Assembly (NCBI GenBank): GCA_036226585.1 | Contig: CP108997.1 | Coordinates: 5,828,001 to 5,892,000, forward strand | Length of the DNA stretch: 64,000 nt | Source: Streptomyces sp. NBC_00708 | GTDB taxonomy: Bacteria; Actinomycetota; Actinomycetes; Streptomycetales; Streptomycetaceae | Reading direction: 5' to 3' | In this document: positions 30,858 through 38,691 of the stretch, one piece after another | Layout of the letters: each line of letters starts with the position of its first letter | Numbering within the stretch: position 1 is the stretch's first letter | Notes under the pieces: model-generated | The model's input: only the letters and a program-made list of their open reading frames with translations | What the model was told of the DNA's origin: nothing | Databases searched by the model: none | Made by a program: the position numbers and the translations under genes

Positions 30858-32060
30858 ATGGCCATTCACAAGCGTGCACGCCGGTTCAAGCTGACCGCCT
30901 CCATCACCGCGGTGGCGGCTGCCGCCGGTGTGACCCTGATGGGCAGCCCGTTCGCGGGAGCGACACCCGCCCCCGCGATGGGCAAGATCTACGGCGCCGA
31001 CGCGGCGACCGCGGTCTCGGGCAGCTACATCGTGATGCTGGACCAGAAGGCGGACAAGGCCGAGCTCGCCAAGGAGTACGGCGGCAAGCTGAAGCGCAAC
31101 TACAGCTCCGCCATCAACGGCTTCTCCGCCAGCGGCCTTTCGGAGACCGAGGCCAAGCGCCTCGCCGCCGACCCGGCCGTCTCCAAGGTCGTCCAGAACA
31201 AGAAGTTCCACATCGACGCCACCCAGGACAACCCGCCGTCCTGGGGTCTGGACCGCATCGACCAGACGGAGACCGCGGGCGACAACGCGTACACCTACCC
31301 CGACAGCGCGGGCGAGGGCGTCACCGCGTACGTCATCGACACCGGTGTCCGCACCACCCACGAGGAGTTCGGCGGCCGGGCCAGCTCCGGCTTCGACGCC
31401 GTGGACAACGACGACAGCGCCGACGACGGCAACGGCCACGGCACGCACGTCGCCGGCACCATAGCCGGGGCGACCTACGGCGTCGCCAAGAAGGCCAAGA
31501 TCGTCGCCGTCCGCGTCCTGGACGACTCCGGCTCCGGCACCACCGAGCAGGTCGTCGCCGGCATCGACTGGGTCACCGAGAACCACCAGGGCCCGTCCGT
31601 CGCCAACATGAGCCTCGGCGGCGGCGCCGACGAGGCGCTCGACGCGGCCGTCCAGAAGGCCATCGCCTCCGGGGTCACCTTCGCGGTCGCCGCGGGCAAC
31701 GAGTCGAGCGACGCCGGCGAGGGCTCGCCCTCCCGTGTCCCCGAGGCCATCACGGTCGCCTCGTCCACCGTGGACGACGAGCAGTCGTCGTTCTCCAACT
31801 ACGGTCCGGTCGTGGACATCTACGCCCCGGGCTCCGACATCACCTCGTCCTGGAACGACAGCGACACCGGCTCCAACACCATCTCCGGTACGTCGATGGC
31901 GACCCCGCACGTCGTGGGCGCCGCCGCCGTCTACCTGGCCGGGCACCCCGACGCCACCCCGGCCGAGGTCGCCACGGCCCTGACCGACGGCGCCACCCCG
32001 GACGCCATCAGCAACGCCACCGAGGGAACGGCGAACAAGCTCCTGAAGATCGTCGAGTAG
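30858..32060 (+). CDS. Secreted subtilisin-like serine protease (S8, proteinase K type)
   Basis: 400 residues. A basic N-terminus and hydrophobic core (TASITAVAAAAGVTLMG) make a signal peptide, possibly twin-Arg-independent. An inhibitor I9 propeptide spans about 55-120 (SYIVMLDQKAD ... VVQNKKF). The catalytic domain has Asp161 in VIDTGV, His194 in HGTHVAGT, oxyanion Asn281 in AAGN and Ser346 in GTSMATPH. It is an extracellular endopeptidase activated by propeptide removal. The ATG at 30858 has GAGGAG about 12 bases upstream. There is no C-terminal accessory domain. Confidence 0.93.
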   Translation: MAIHKRARRFKLTASITAVAAAAGVTLMGSPFAGATPAPAMGKIYGADAATAVSGSYIVMLDQKADKAELAKEYGGKLKRNYSSAINGFSASGLSETEAKRLAADPAVSKVVQNKKFHIDATQDNPPSWGLDRIDQTETAGDNAYTYPDSAGEGVTAYVIDTGVRTTHEEFGGRASSGFDAVDNDDSADDGNGHGTHVAGTIAGATYGVAKKAKIVAVRVLDDSGSGTTEQVVAGIDWVTENHQGPSVANMSLGGGADEALDAAVQKAIASGVTFAVAAGNESSDAGEGSPSRVPEAITVASSTVDDEQSSFSNYGPVVDIYAPGSDITSSWNDSDTGSNTISGTSMATPHVVGAAAVYLAGHPDATPAEVATALTDGATPDAISNATEGTANKLLKIVE

Positions 32061-32072
32061 CAGCGCACCCGG

Positions 32073-32119
32073 CCGGGCGGCCCCCGCGCTCTCCCCCACG
32101 GGGCGCGGCGGCCGCCCGG
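32073..32119 (+). terminator. Terminator after the subtilase gene
   Basis: The outer arms CCGGGCGGCC (32073-32082) and GGCCGCCCGG (32110-32119) are perfect complements. The inner CCGCGC/GCGCGG arms extend the structure. It starts 12 bases past the subtilase stop. Confidence 0.75.
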
Positions 32120-32147
32120 TACGCGCGTACCGTCCTACGCTGGGCCC

Positions 32148-32180
32148 ATGACGACCGACACGGGCGGGAGACGGGCATGA
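32148..32180 (+). CDS. Possible 10-codon leader ORF coupled to the NTF2-like gene
   Basis: ATG 32148 begins MTTDTGGRRA and stops at TGA 32178-32180. That stop overlaps the ATG of the next gene (32177) as ATGA. TACGCT lies about 10 bases upstream and could be a -10 element for a leaderless transcript starting here. The GGGAG inside the ORF would be the ribosome site of the downstream gene. It could simply be untranslated leader. Confidence 0.3.
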   Translation: MTTDTGGRRA

Positions 32181-32554
32181 CCGAGCCGGCTGTGGGCGTG
32201 GCCGCGGCCATCGAGGGCGAGCTACGGCTCCTGGACCCCCTCGTCCGGTCCTCCGCCGAACTCCTCGACCAGGTGCTCCACCCCGACTACCGCGAGGTGG
32301 ACACCACCGGCCGCCACTGGGACCGGGCCACGATCATCGCCACGCTCCTCTCGGACCTGGCCCCGCGGCCCGGCCAGCTCACCGCCTCCCGGATGAGCGG
32401 CGTCCACCTCGCCGACGAACTCGTGCACGTCACCTTCGACACCGAGGCCAGGGGCAGGCGGGCGCACCGCAGTTCGCTCTGGCGGCTCACCGCGGCGGGC
32501 TGGCTGCTCTACTACCACCAGGCCACGCCCTTCGATGCCGCGCCCGAGGGATGA
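32177..32554 (+). CDS. NTF2-like / DUF4440-type small protein
   Basis: 125 residues. The pattern of an N-terminal helix pair (AAAIEGELRLLDPLVRSSAE), HPDYREVDTTGRHW, then strands ending SSLWRLTAAGWLLYYHQATPF is that of the cone-shaped NTF2-like fold often annotated DUF4440. Such proteins act as small enzymes or binding modules. No catalytic residue can be assigned. It is monocistronic between the subtilase terminator and an opposing ABC ATPase gene. Confidence 0.7.
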   Translation: MTEPAVGVAAAIEGELRLLDPLVRSSAELLDQVLHPDYREVDTTGRHWDRATIIATLLSDLAPRPGQLTASRMSGVHLADELVHVTFDTEARGRRAHRSSLWRLTAAGWLLYYHQATPFDAAPEG

Positions 32555-32561
32555 GCACGCG

Positions 32562-33398
32562 TCAGCTCCGGGGCGCCCGCCGGGCCCGCGCCGTCCACCG
32601 GCCGTCCGTGCGGGTGATGTGCACCGGGTGCCCGAAGCACGCGCTGACCCGGTCCGTGGTCAGTACCTCGTCCGCCGTGCCCGAGGCCAGGCACCGCCCG
32701 CCCCGCAGCAGCATCGCGTGCGTGGTCGACGCGGGCAGCTCCTCCAGATGATGGGTGACCAGCACGGTCGCCAGCTCCGGGTGCTCCTCGCGCAGCGCGT
32801 CCAGGCTGTCCAGCAGCTGTTCCCGGGCGGCCAGATCGAGCCCGGTCGCCGGCTCGTCGAGGAGCAGCAGCCGGGGCTGCGGCATCAGGGCGCGGGCGAT
32901 CAGCGTCCGGCCGCGCTCGCCCTGCGAGAGCGCCGGCCAGCGCGAGCCCGTCTTGCCGCCCATCCCCAGCATCGTCAGCAGCCGCTCGGCCCGCTCACGC
33001 TGCCCCGTCCCCGGTGACCAGCGCGGCACCGGCTCGACCGAGTTCGTCAGGCCCGTCAGCACCACCTCGCTCACCGTCAGCGGGGAGCGCAGCGGATGAC
33101 GCGGATTGACATGGCCGAGCAGTGTCCGCAGCTCCCGCAGATCCACCCGCCCCAGCGTGCGGCCCAGCACCTCGACGGAACCCCGGGTCGGGTGTGTGAC
33201 CGCACCGAGCAGCCCGAGCAGGGTGCTCTTGCCCGCCCCGTTGGCCCCGAGCAGCGCCCAGTGCTCCCCGCCCCGCACCGTGAGCGAGACCGCGTCGAGC
33301 AGGACGTTCCCGTCGCGTACGAGAGAGACCTCGTCGGCCCGGATGACCGGGACCGGGGCCGTGACGGCGGCAGGGGACAGGGATGCGGTGGTGGTCAC
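32562..33398 (-). CDS. ABC transporter ATP-binding protein (stand-alone)
   Basis: 278 residues with a complete nucleotide-binding domain: Walker A GANGAGKST, signature LSQGERGRT, Walker B LLLLDEPATGLDL and H-loop VTHHLEEL. The signature (SQGER for SGGQ) and layout match ModF/YbbL-like stand-alone ATPases described as iron-siderophore or uncharacterised. No permease is adjacent, so its partner is unknown. GTG start with AAGGAG upstream. Confidence 0.85.
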   Translation of the reverse strand: MTTTASLSPAAVTAPVPVIRADEVSLVRDGNVLLDAVSLTVRGGEHWALLGANGAGKSTLLGLLGAVTHPTRGSVEVLGRTLGRVDLRELRTLLGHVNPRHPLRSPLTVSEVVLTGLTNSVEPVPRWSPGTGQRERAERLLTMLGMGGKTGSRWPALSQGERGRTLIARALMPQPRLLLLDEPATGLDLAAREQLLDSLDALREEHPELATVLVTHHLEELPASTTHAMLLRGGRCLASGTADEVLTTDRVSACFGHPVHITRTDGRWTARARRAPRS

Positions 33399-33536
33399 GT
33401 GCGGCTGCTCCTTCGTACGGGCGCGAGCGCTCGTCCGCGCACCGGAAAGCCTATCCGTGTCCCGTACACCCTCCTCGTCCGGCAGCTGTCGCCTTTCTTC
33501 AATACCGGCCGGGCGCGCGTGCCTAGGTTGGGGTGC

Positions 33537-34118
33537 ATGAAGACCGAGCACGCCCATATGACCGAATGCGCCGCCGAGGCCGCCCGCGTGGCCCGGGGCG
33601 TCAGCGCCCGACAGCTGGAGGCGACCGCCACCCCCTGCGCGGACTGGGACGTCCGCACGCTCGTCAACCACTGGGTGCTCTACACCTCGCACGGCATGGA
33701 GCACCGCGCCCTGCGCACGGAACTGCCCGAGGAGCTGATCGCCCGCGACTTCACCGCGGACGCCGGCTGGGCCGGGCGGTACGCCGCCCAGCTGGACCGG
33801 GCCGTGGCCGCCTGGTCCGACCCGGCCGTCTGGGAGGGCACCATCGGGGAGGGCGAGTCCGCGTCCCCGGCCGCCGACACCGCCGCCATGCTCATCGAGG
33901 AGATCGCGCTGCACGGCTGGGACGTGGCCCGCGCCACCGGCCAGGAGTTCCGGCTCTCCGCCGAGGCCGCCGCGTACATCCTGGCCACCGTCGAGAAGAC
34001 CGCCGCCCTCTACCGGCAGTACGAGGGGTTCACCGACGAGGTGGACGCCCCCGGCGCCACAGGGTTCACCCGCGCCCTGGCCCTCAGCGGACGCGATCCG
34101 CAGTGGACCGCCTCCTGA
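33537..34118 (+). CDS. TIGR03086-like metal-binding protein (mycothiol-dependent DinB/MDMPI fold)
   Basis: 193 residues of the four-helix DinB/maleylpyruvate isomerase N-terminal type: TPCADWDVRTLVNHWVLYTSHG near the start and ALHGWDVARATGQ in the middle supply the three conserved His that bind a divalent metal. In actinobacteria this fold often uses mycothiol. The reaction is unknown. A TAGGTT -10-like box ends 7 bases before the ATG with no ribosome site, so the transcript is probably leaderless. Confidence 0.78.
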   Translation: MKTEHAHMTECAAEAARVARGVSARQLEATATPCADWDVRTLVNHWVLYTSHGMEHRALRTELPEELIARDFTADAGWAGRYAAQLDRAVAAWSDPAVWEGTIGEGESASPAADTAAMLIEEIALHGWDVARATGQEFRLSAEAAAYILATVEKTAALYRQYEGFTDEVDAPGATGFTRALALSGRDPQWTAS

Positions 34119-34186
34119 GAATGGCCCAGGCGGACGGGTGCCGAATGGCCCGGGGGAGTGCGCCACCGGCTGGCTAGGCTCACCCC

Positions 34187-34819
34187 ATGACCACACACCG
34201 CACCCCGGAACAGGGCAGGCCCGTCGTCGACTTCTACTTCGACCCGGCCTGCCCGTTCGCCTGGATCACCTCCCGCTGGATGCTGGAGGTGGAGCAGCAC
34301 CGCGACATCGAGCTCCGCTTCCACGTCATGAGCCTCTACCTGCACAACATCGGCAACGAACTCCCCGACTGGTACCGGGATCTCGTCGACCGGTCGATCG
34401 GCCCCGTCCGGGTCGCCGCCGCCGCGGCCGAGGAGCGCGGCGAGGACGTTCTGCGCGACCTGTACACGGCCCTCGGCAGCCGCATCCACCAGCAGAAGAA
34501 CGAGGACTTCGACGAGGTCGTCGCCCAGTCGCTCGCCGAACTGGGCCTGCCCGCGCACCTCGCGGACGCCGCGCACGACACGGCGTACGACGAGGCCGTG
34601 CGGCGCAGCCATGAGGCGGGCCAGGACCCGGAGGCGGGCGGCTACGTCGGCACGCCCACCCTCCACGTCGACGGGACGGTGTGGTTCGGGCCGGTGCTGC
34701 GGGCGATCCCGCGCGGCGAGGAGGCGGCCCGGCTGTTCGACAGCTTCCGGGTGCTCGCCGGCCACGCCGACTTCTTCGAGCTCAAGCGCACCCGCACGGG
34801 CGGCATCGACGTCGGCTGA
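34187..34819 (+). CDS. DsbA-fold protein, Rv2466c-like (mycothiol-linked nitroreductase family)
   Basis: 210 residues. [22 protein letters not shown] and a helical insert match the DsbA-like group that includes M. tuberculosis Rv2466c, an enzyme that uses mycothiol. The active-site tetrad here is CPFA rather than CxxC, so only the first cysteine is present and a dithiol mechanism is excluded; a monothiol reaction with mycothiol would fit. A TAGGCT -10-like box ends 7 bases before the ATG, suggesting a leaderless mRNA. It follows another possibly mycothiol-linked protein. Confidence 0.8.
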   Translation: MTTHRTPEQGRPVVDFYFDPACPFAWITSRWMLEVEQHRDIELRFHVMSLYLHNIGNELPDWYRDLVDRSIGPVRVAAAAAEERGEDVLRDLYTALGSRIHQQKNEDFDEVVAQSLAELGLPAHLADAAHDTAYDEAVRRSHEAGQDPEAGGYVGTPTLHVDGTVWFGPVLRAIPRGEEAARLFDSFRVLAGHADFFELKRTRTGGIDVG

Positions 34820-34834
34820 TGCCCGCCGGCGGTT

Positions 34835-35593
34835 TCAGGCGCTGACCGCGACCGGCCGCGACGCGGTCGCGCACGCCTCGTCGTAGCGGTCCAGCAGCAG
34901 CCGGGCCAGCTCCGGGGCCGGGCCCAGCACCCCGGCCAGCACGTCCGCGCCGGCCTCGGCCGCCCCCGCCGCGATGCGGTCCGGGAGGCGGCCGGGCGCG
35001 ATCACGTACGGGGCGACCGCCACACGGCGGACCCCCTCGGCCCGCAGGGCCCGTACCGCGTCCTCGGTACGGGGAAGAGATGCGGAGGCGAACGCAGGCC
35101 GCACGGAACACCAACCGGTGTGCCGCAGCTCCCGCGCGATTTCAGCGATCACTGCGATCGCCTCCGGGTCCGATGAGCCCGCCGATGCCAGGACGAGCCC
35201 GGTCGAGCCACGGTCGCCGGGGCGGACCCCGGCCTCGTACAGCCGCCGTTCCAGCGCGGCGTTCAGCAGCGGCGACGGGCCGAGGACCTCGGCCTGCCGG
35301 ACCCGCAGCCGGGGCAGTGCCGCGCGGGCCTCGCGCAGCACCGCCGGGATGTCCGACTTTGCGTGGAACGCCCGGGTGAGCAGCAGCGGCAGCGCGACCA
35401 CCTCGGGCGCGCCCTCCGCGGCCAGCCGCTCCAGGACCCGCGGCACCGAGGGCGCGTTGAAGTCCAGGAAGGCCGTCTCCACGCGCAGCCCCGGCCGCTG
35501 CGCCCGTACCCGTGCGGTCAGCGCGTGCACGGTCGCGGCGTGCCGCGGGTCACGGCTGCCGTGGGCGATGACGAGGAGGACCGGAGAGGACAT
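34835..35593 (-). CDS. Sirohydrochlorin chelatase (CbiX/SirB-like)
   Basis: 252 residues built as two CbiX-like halves. The first His is in VIAHGSRDPRHA and the second is in LLLTRAFHAKSDIP. These bind sirohydrochlorin and metal. It probably inserts Fe2+ to make siroheme, the cofactor of the sulfite reductase at the head of this gene series. It is the last gene of the sulfur unit, 6 bases after the permease. A cobalt-chelating role is the alternative, but the context favours siroheme. Confidence 0.88.
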   Translation of the reverse strand: MSSPVLLVIAHGSRDPRHAATVHALTARVRAQRPGLRVETAFLDFNAPSVPRVLERLAAEGAPEVVALPLLLTRAFHAKSDIPAVLREARAALPRLRVRQAEVLGPSPLLNAALERRLYEAGVRPGDRGSTGLVLASAGSSDPEAIAVIAEIARELRHTGWCSVRPAFASASLPRTEDAVRALRAEGVRRVAVAPYVIAPGRLPDRIAAGAAEAGADVLAGVLGPAPELARLLLDRYDEACATASRPVAVSA

Positions 35594-35599
35594 GGGCGC

Positions 35600-36517
35600 T
35601 CAGTTCTTGACGAGGAGGCCGCGGCTGCGCAGCACCCACCGCTCCAGCGGACTGAAGATGAGCAGGTCGATGGCGATGCCGACGATCAGGATCAGGAAGA
35701 TGGCGAGGAAGACCATGGACATGCTGCTGGTCTCCCGGCCCTGTTCGAGCAACTGCCCGAGACCCACGCCCAGATCGGGTGAGGAGGCGATGATCTCGGC
35801 GGCCATCAGGGAGCGCCAGGAGAACGCCCAGCCCTGCTTCAGCCCTGCCAGGTAGCCCGGCAGCGAGGCCGGCAGCACGATGTGCCAGGTGCCGCGCAGC
35901 CCCGTCGCGCCGAGCGTCTTGCCGGCCCGCAGATGCAGCGGCGGGATCTGGTCGACCCCGGCGACGAGTCCGTTGGCGATCGAGGGCACCGCACCGAGCA
36001 GGATCACCGCGTACATCATCCGGTCGTCCAGGCCCAGCCAGATGACCGCCGGCGGCACCCACGCCACCGAGGGCAGCGACTGGAGACCGGAGAGCACCGG
36101 ACCGATCGCCGCGCGCACCACCTTCACGCGGGAGACCAGCAGCCCCAGCGGGGTGCCGATGACCAGGGCGAGCAGGAAGCCGAGCAGGCCGCGCGAGACG
36201 CTGGTCCAGATGTAGCCGAGCAGGGTGCCCTGGGCCCAGGCGTTCGACACCTCGTCCCACACCAGGGCCGGTGACGGCAGCTTGTAGTCGTCGGTGACCT
36301 TCGCCCAGATCAGGATCTGCCAGACGACGAGGACGAGGGCGACCGCGACGACCGGGGGGAGCACCTTCTGCACCAGCACCTGGCGGACCGGCGTGCGGCT
36401 CACCCGTACCGCGTCGAGCGCGTCGAGCCCCGCCTCCAGACCGGCCAGGTCGTGGGCGTCGTCCTTCGGCGCCCGTGCCCCGCCGGCGTCCTTGGCGGTG
36501 GTCTCAGTGCTGGCCAT
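35600..36517 (-). CDS. ssuC: Sulfonate/nitrate-type ABC transporter permease
   Basis: 305 residues with about six membrane helices after a ~45-residue hydrophilic N-terminus. The conserved loop LRAGKTLGATGLRGTWHIVLPASLPG in the SsuC/TauC/NrtB family docks the ATPase. It makes the channel for an organosulfur importer. Start ATG 36517 lies inside the upstream ATPase gene (14-base overlap), showing tight coupling. The ligand is probably an alkanesulfonate or sulfate ester, given its place behind the cys genes. Confidence 0.9.
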   Translation of the reverse strand: MASTETTAKDAGGARAPKDDAHDLAGLEAGLDALDAVRVSRTPVRQVLVQKVLPPVVAVALVLVVWQILIWAKVTDDYKLPSPALVWDEVSNAWAQGTLLGYIWTSVSRGLLGFLLALVIGTPLGLLVSRVKVVRAAIGPVLSGLQSLPSVAWVPPAVIWLGLDDRMMYAVILLGAVPSIANGLVAGVDQIPPLHLRAGKTLGATGLRGTWHIVLPASLPGYLAGLKQGWAFSWRSLMAAEIIASSPDLGVGLGQLLEQGRETSSMSMVFLAIFLILIVGIAIDLLIFSPLERWVLRSRGLLVKN

Positions 36518-37295
36518 GTCGGCGGATCTCCCCACGCAGTTCTTCGGTGATCTCGACGGACAGTTCCGCCACGGCGGTGTCCTCGATACGGCGTGGCTGC
36601 TCGATGTCGACCGTCCACTCGCGGGCGATCCGGCCCGGCCGGGACGAGAGCAGCACCACGCGCTCGGCGAGGCGCACGGCCTCGCGGACGTTGTGCGTGA
36701 CGAAGAGGACGGAGACGTTGGTCTCGCGCCAGATCCGGGTCAGTTCGTCGTGCAGCACATCGCGGGTGATGGCGTCGAGCGCGGCGAACGGCTCGTCCAT
36801 CAGCAGCAGCTGGCTGTCCTGGGCGAGCGCGCGGGCCATCGCCACGCGCTGGCGCATACCGCCGGACAGTTCGTGCACCCGCTTGCCGTACGCCCCGCCC
36901 AGGCGGACGAGTTCGAGCAGCCGCTCGGCCTCCGGGCGGCGGTCCGCGCGGGGGACGCCGCGCAGCCGCAGCGCCAGTTCGATGTTCTTGCCCGCGGTCA
37001 GCCACGGGAAGAGGGCGTGCTCCTGGAACATCAGGGCCGGCCGCCCGCCCGGGGTCTCGATGGACCCCGAGGACGGGCGGTCGAGCCCCGCCACCAGGTT
37101 GAGCAGAGTCGATTTACCGCACCCGGAAGCTCCCAGGAGGGTGACGAACTCGCCCGGAGCGACATCGAGCGTGATGTCGTCCAGGACGAGCTGCTGCCCC
37201 TGAGGCCCGCCGAAGGACTTCGAGACGTGGTCGATCCGGGCCGCGTGCCCGACCGCCGTACGGTCCTCGGCCTTGGTGAGCGTGGTCGTCGCCAT
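36504..37295 (-). CDS. ssuB: Sulfonate-type ABC transporter ATP-binding protein
   Basis: 263 residues: Walker A GASGCGKSTL, Q-loop MFQEHALFPW, signature LSGGMRQRVA, Walker B LLLMDEPFAALD and H-loop VTHN. The FQEHALFPWLT segment is typical of SsuB/TauB. The ATG at 37295 has AGGAGG 8 bases upstream; an in-frame GTG 9 bases earlier lies within that ribosome site and is less likely. It powers uptake with SsuA and SsuC. Confidence 0.92.
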   Translation of the reverse strand: MATTTLTKAEDRTAVGHAARIDHVSKSFGGPQGQQLVLDDITLDVAPGEFVTLLGASGCGKSTLLNLVAGLDRPSSGSIETPGGRPALMFQEHALFPWLTAGKNIELALRLRGVPRADRRPEAERLLELVRLGGAYGKRVHELSGGMRQRVAMARALAQDSQLLLMDEPFAALDAITRDVLHDELTRIWRETNVSVLFVTHNVREAVRLAERVVLLSSRPGRIAREWTVDIEQPRRIEDTAVAELSVEITEELRGEIRRHGQH

Positions 37296-37332
37296 GGTCG
37301 TCACCTCCTGGGAGATCCTGGAACGGTCGGTG

Positions 37333-38448
37333 TTACTTGACGCCGAGGCCGGCGTCGTCGACCGCGGGCTTGCCCGCGGCCTTCAGGACCTTGTTGAGCG
37401 GCTTCAGGTCGTAGATGCCGGTCAGGTCGGTCTCGTCCAGCAGCCCCGCCTTCACGGCGTGCTTGGCCTCCGTGTCGAGCGTGGCCGCCAGCGGGTCGTC
37501 GATGAACTCGATCGACTCCCACGCCGGGTCGATGACGTCGGCCGGAAGCTCCTTGCCGGACAGCGTCTTGAGCGCCGCGTTCGCGGACGCCTTCGCCTTG
37601 TCCGGGTTGGCCTTGATCCAGGCGTTGGTGTTGACCGAACCGCGCAGCACGGCCTCGACCACGTCCGGGTGCTCGGCGAGGAACTTCTGCGACACGATGA
37701 TGTTCGTGATCACGAACTTGTCGTCCGGCCAGAGCTTCCGCTCGTCGAGGAGGACCTTGGCCCCCTGCGCGACCAGCTTGGACGCGGTCGGCTCGGGCGC
37801 CCACGCGCCGTCGATGGAGCCGGAACGGTAGGCGTCCGGGGTCACCTTGTTGTCGGTGCGGACGACGGAGACGTCGCCCTTGCCGCTCTGGGCGTCGACC
37901 TTCCAGCCCTTCTCGGAGACCCAGTTGAGGAACGCCACGTCCTGGGTGTTGCCGAGCTGCGGGGTCGCGATCTTCTTGCCCTTGAGGTCGTCCAGGGTCT
38001 TGATCTTCTTCGGGTTGACGACCAGCTTCACCCCGCCGGAGGCCGCGCCGCCGATGATGCGCAGGCTCTTGCCCTTGGACTTGGCGAAGCCGTTGATGGA
38101 GGGCGAGGGGCCGATGAAGCCGATGTCGATCGAGCCCGCGTTGAGCGCCTCGATCTCGGAGGGGCCCGCGTTGAAGGTCGAGGGCTTGACCTTCGTGCCC
38201 CCGAGCTCCTTGGCGATGATGCCTTCCTGGATGCCGACCAGAGCGGTGGCGTGCGTGAGGTTCGGGAAGTACCCGATCTTCACGGTGTCCGCCGAGAGCT
38301 TCTTCCCGCCGGAGGACGTGTTCGCCGTCTTGGCGTCGTCGTCCTTCGCGTCGGAGCCGTAGCCGCAGGCGGTGAGCGCCACGGCGAGCAGCGGCAGGGC
38401 GGCGGCAGCGGCGAGGCTGCGGCGCAGGGTGGTACGGGTGGCAGGCAC
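37333..38448 (-). CDS. ssuA: Sulfonate-type ABC transporter substrate-binding lipoprotein
   Basis: 371 residues from GTG 38448, chosen for GAGGAAAG 8 bases upstream; a GTG at 38481 lacks a site. A lipobox ends LTAC after a long Ala/Leu core. The mature domain is a type II binding protein of the SsuA/TauA/NrtA group (VKIGYFPNLTHATALVG, FNAGPSEIEALNAGSIDIGFIGPSPSI is its ligand cleft). It captures an organosulfur compound. It follows cysN and two mini-ORFs. Confidence 0.92.
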   Translation of the reverse strand: MPATRTTLRRSLAAAAALPLLAVALTACGYGSDAKDDDAKTANTSSGGKKLSADTVKIGYFPNLTHATALVGIQEGIIAKELGGTKVKPSTFNAGPSEIEALNAGSIDIGFIGPSPSINGFAKSKGKSLRIIGGAASGGVKLVVNPKKIKTLDDLKGKKIATPQLGNTQDVAFLNWVSEKGWKVDAQSGKGDVSVVRTDNKVTPDAYRSGSIDGAWAPEPTASKLVAQGAKVLLDERKLWPDDKFVITNIIVSQKFLAEHPDVVEAVLRGSVNTNAWIKANPDKAKASANAALKTLSGKELPADVIDPAWESIEFIDDPLAATLDTEAKHAVKAGLLDETDLTGIYDLKPLNKVLKAAGKPAVDDAGLGVK

Positions 38449-38491
38449 GGGAGGCTTTCCTCTCGTTGGCCCGGTGCTCACGACCCCGTCA

Positions 38492-38593
38492 TCACGGGGA
38501 AGCGGCCGGGAAGTCGGCAGGTCTTCGTCTGAACAGGCGGTGCGTGCGGTGCTGGTGGTGCTGCCGGGCGCGCAAGCAGTGCGCGTACGTCAT
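38492..38593 (-). CDS. Mini-ORF before ssuA, candidate leader peptide
   Basis: ATG 38593 opens a 33-codon frame, MTYAHCLRARQHHQ and onward, rich in His and Arg, ending SP before TGA. An in-frame ATG at 38602 would add MCA and a second Cys. It starts inside the stop of the upstream mini-ORF (ATGA) and ends 43 bases before ssuA. Bases 38579-38585 and 38594-38600 form a perfect 7-bp hairpin over its start. It may be a regulatory peptide sensing translation; coincidence is possible. Confidence 0.35.
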   Translation of the reverse strand: MTYAHCLRARQHHQHRTHRLFRRRPADFPAASP

Positions 38594-38600
38594 CGCGCAC
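38579..38600 (-). promoter_or_regulatory. GTGCGCG-N8-CGCGCAC hairpin at mini-ORF start
   Basis: A perfect 7-bp inverted repeat encloses an 8-base loop holding the ATG of the mini-ORF and the stop of the one before it. On mRNA it could mask that start. It is also an acceptable operator-like palindrome. Confidence 0.35.
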
Positions 38601-38691
38601 ATCGTCCGACACCACCCTGACCGCTGCCGAGGGCGCCGCTGCCGACACGGCCGCCCTCCTTCGCGAAGGTCGAGAAGAAGTCGATGCTCAT
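38590..38691 (-). CDS. Mini-ORF coupled to cysN
   Basis: The cysN stop overlaps an ATG (TGATG), which opens a 33-codon frame: MSIDFFSTFAKEGG followed by a Gly/Ser-rich tail ending CAR. The stop overlaps the next mini-ORF start. I do not recognise the family. Chained one- to four-base overlaps suggest ribosomes pass from cysN through both mini-ORFs to ssuA. It could be a real small protein or fortuitous read-through of the intergenic segment. Confidence 0.4.
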   Translation of the reverse strand: MSIDFFSTFAKEGGRVGSGALGSGQGGVGRCAR

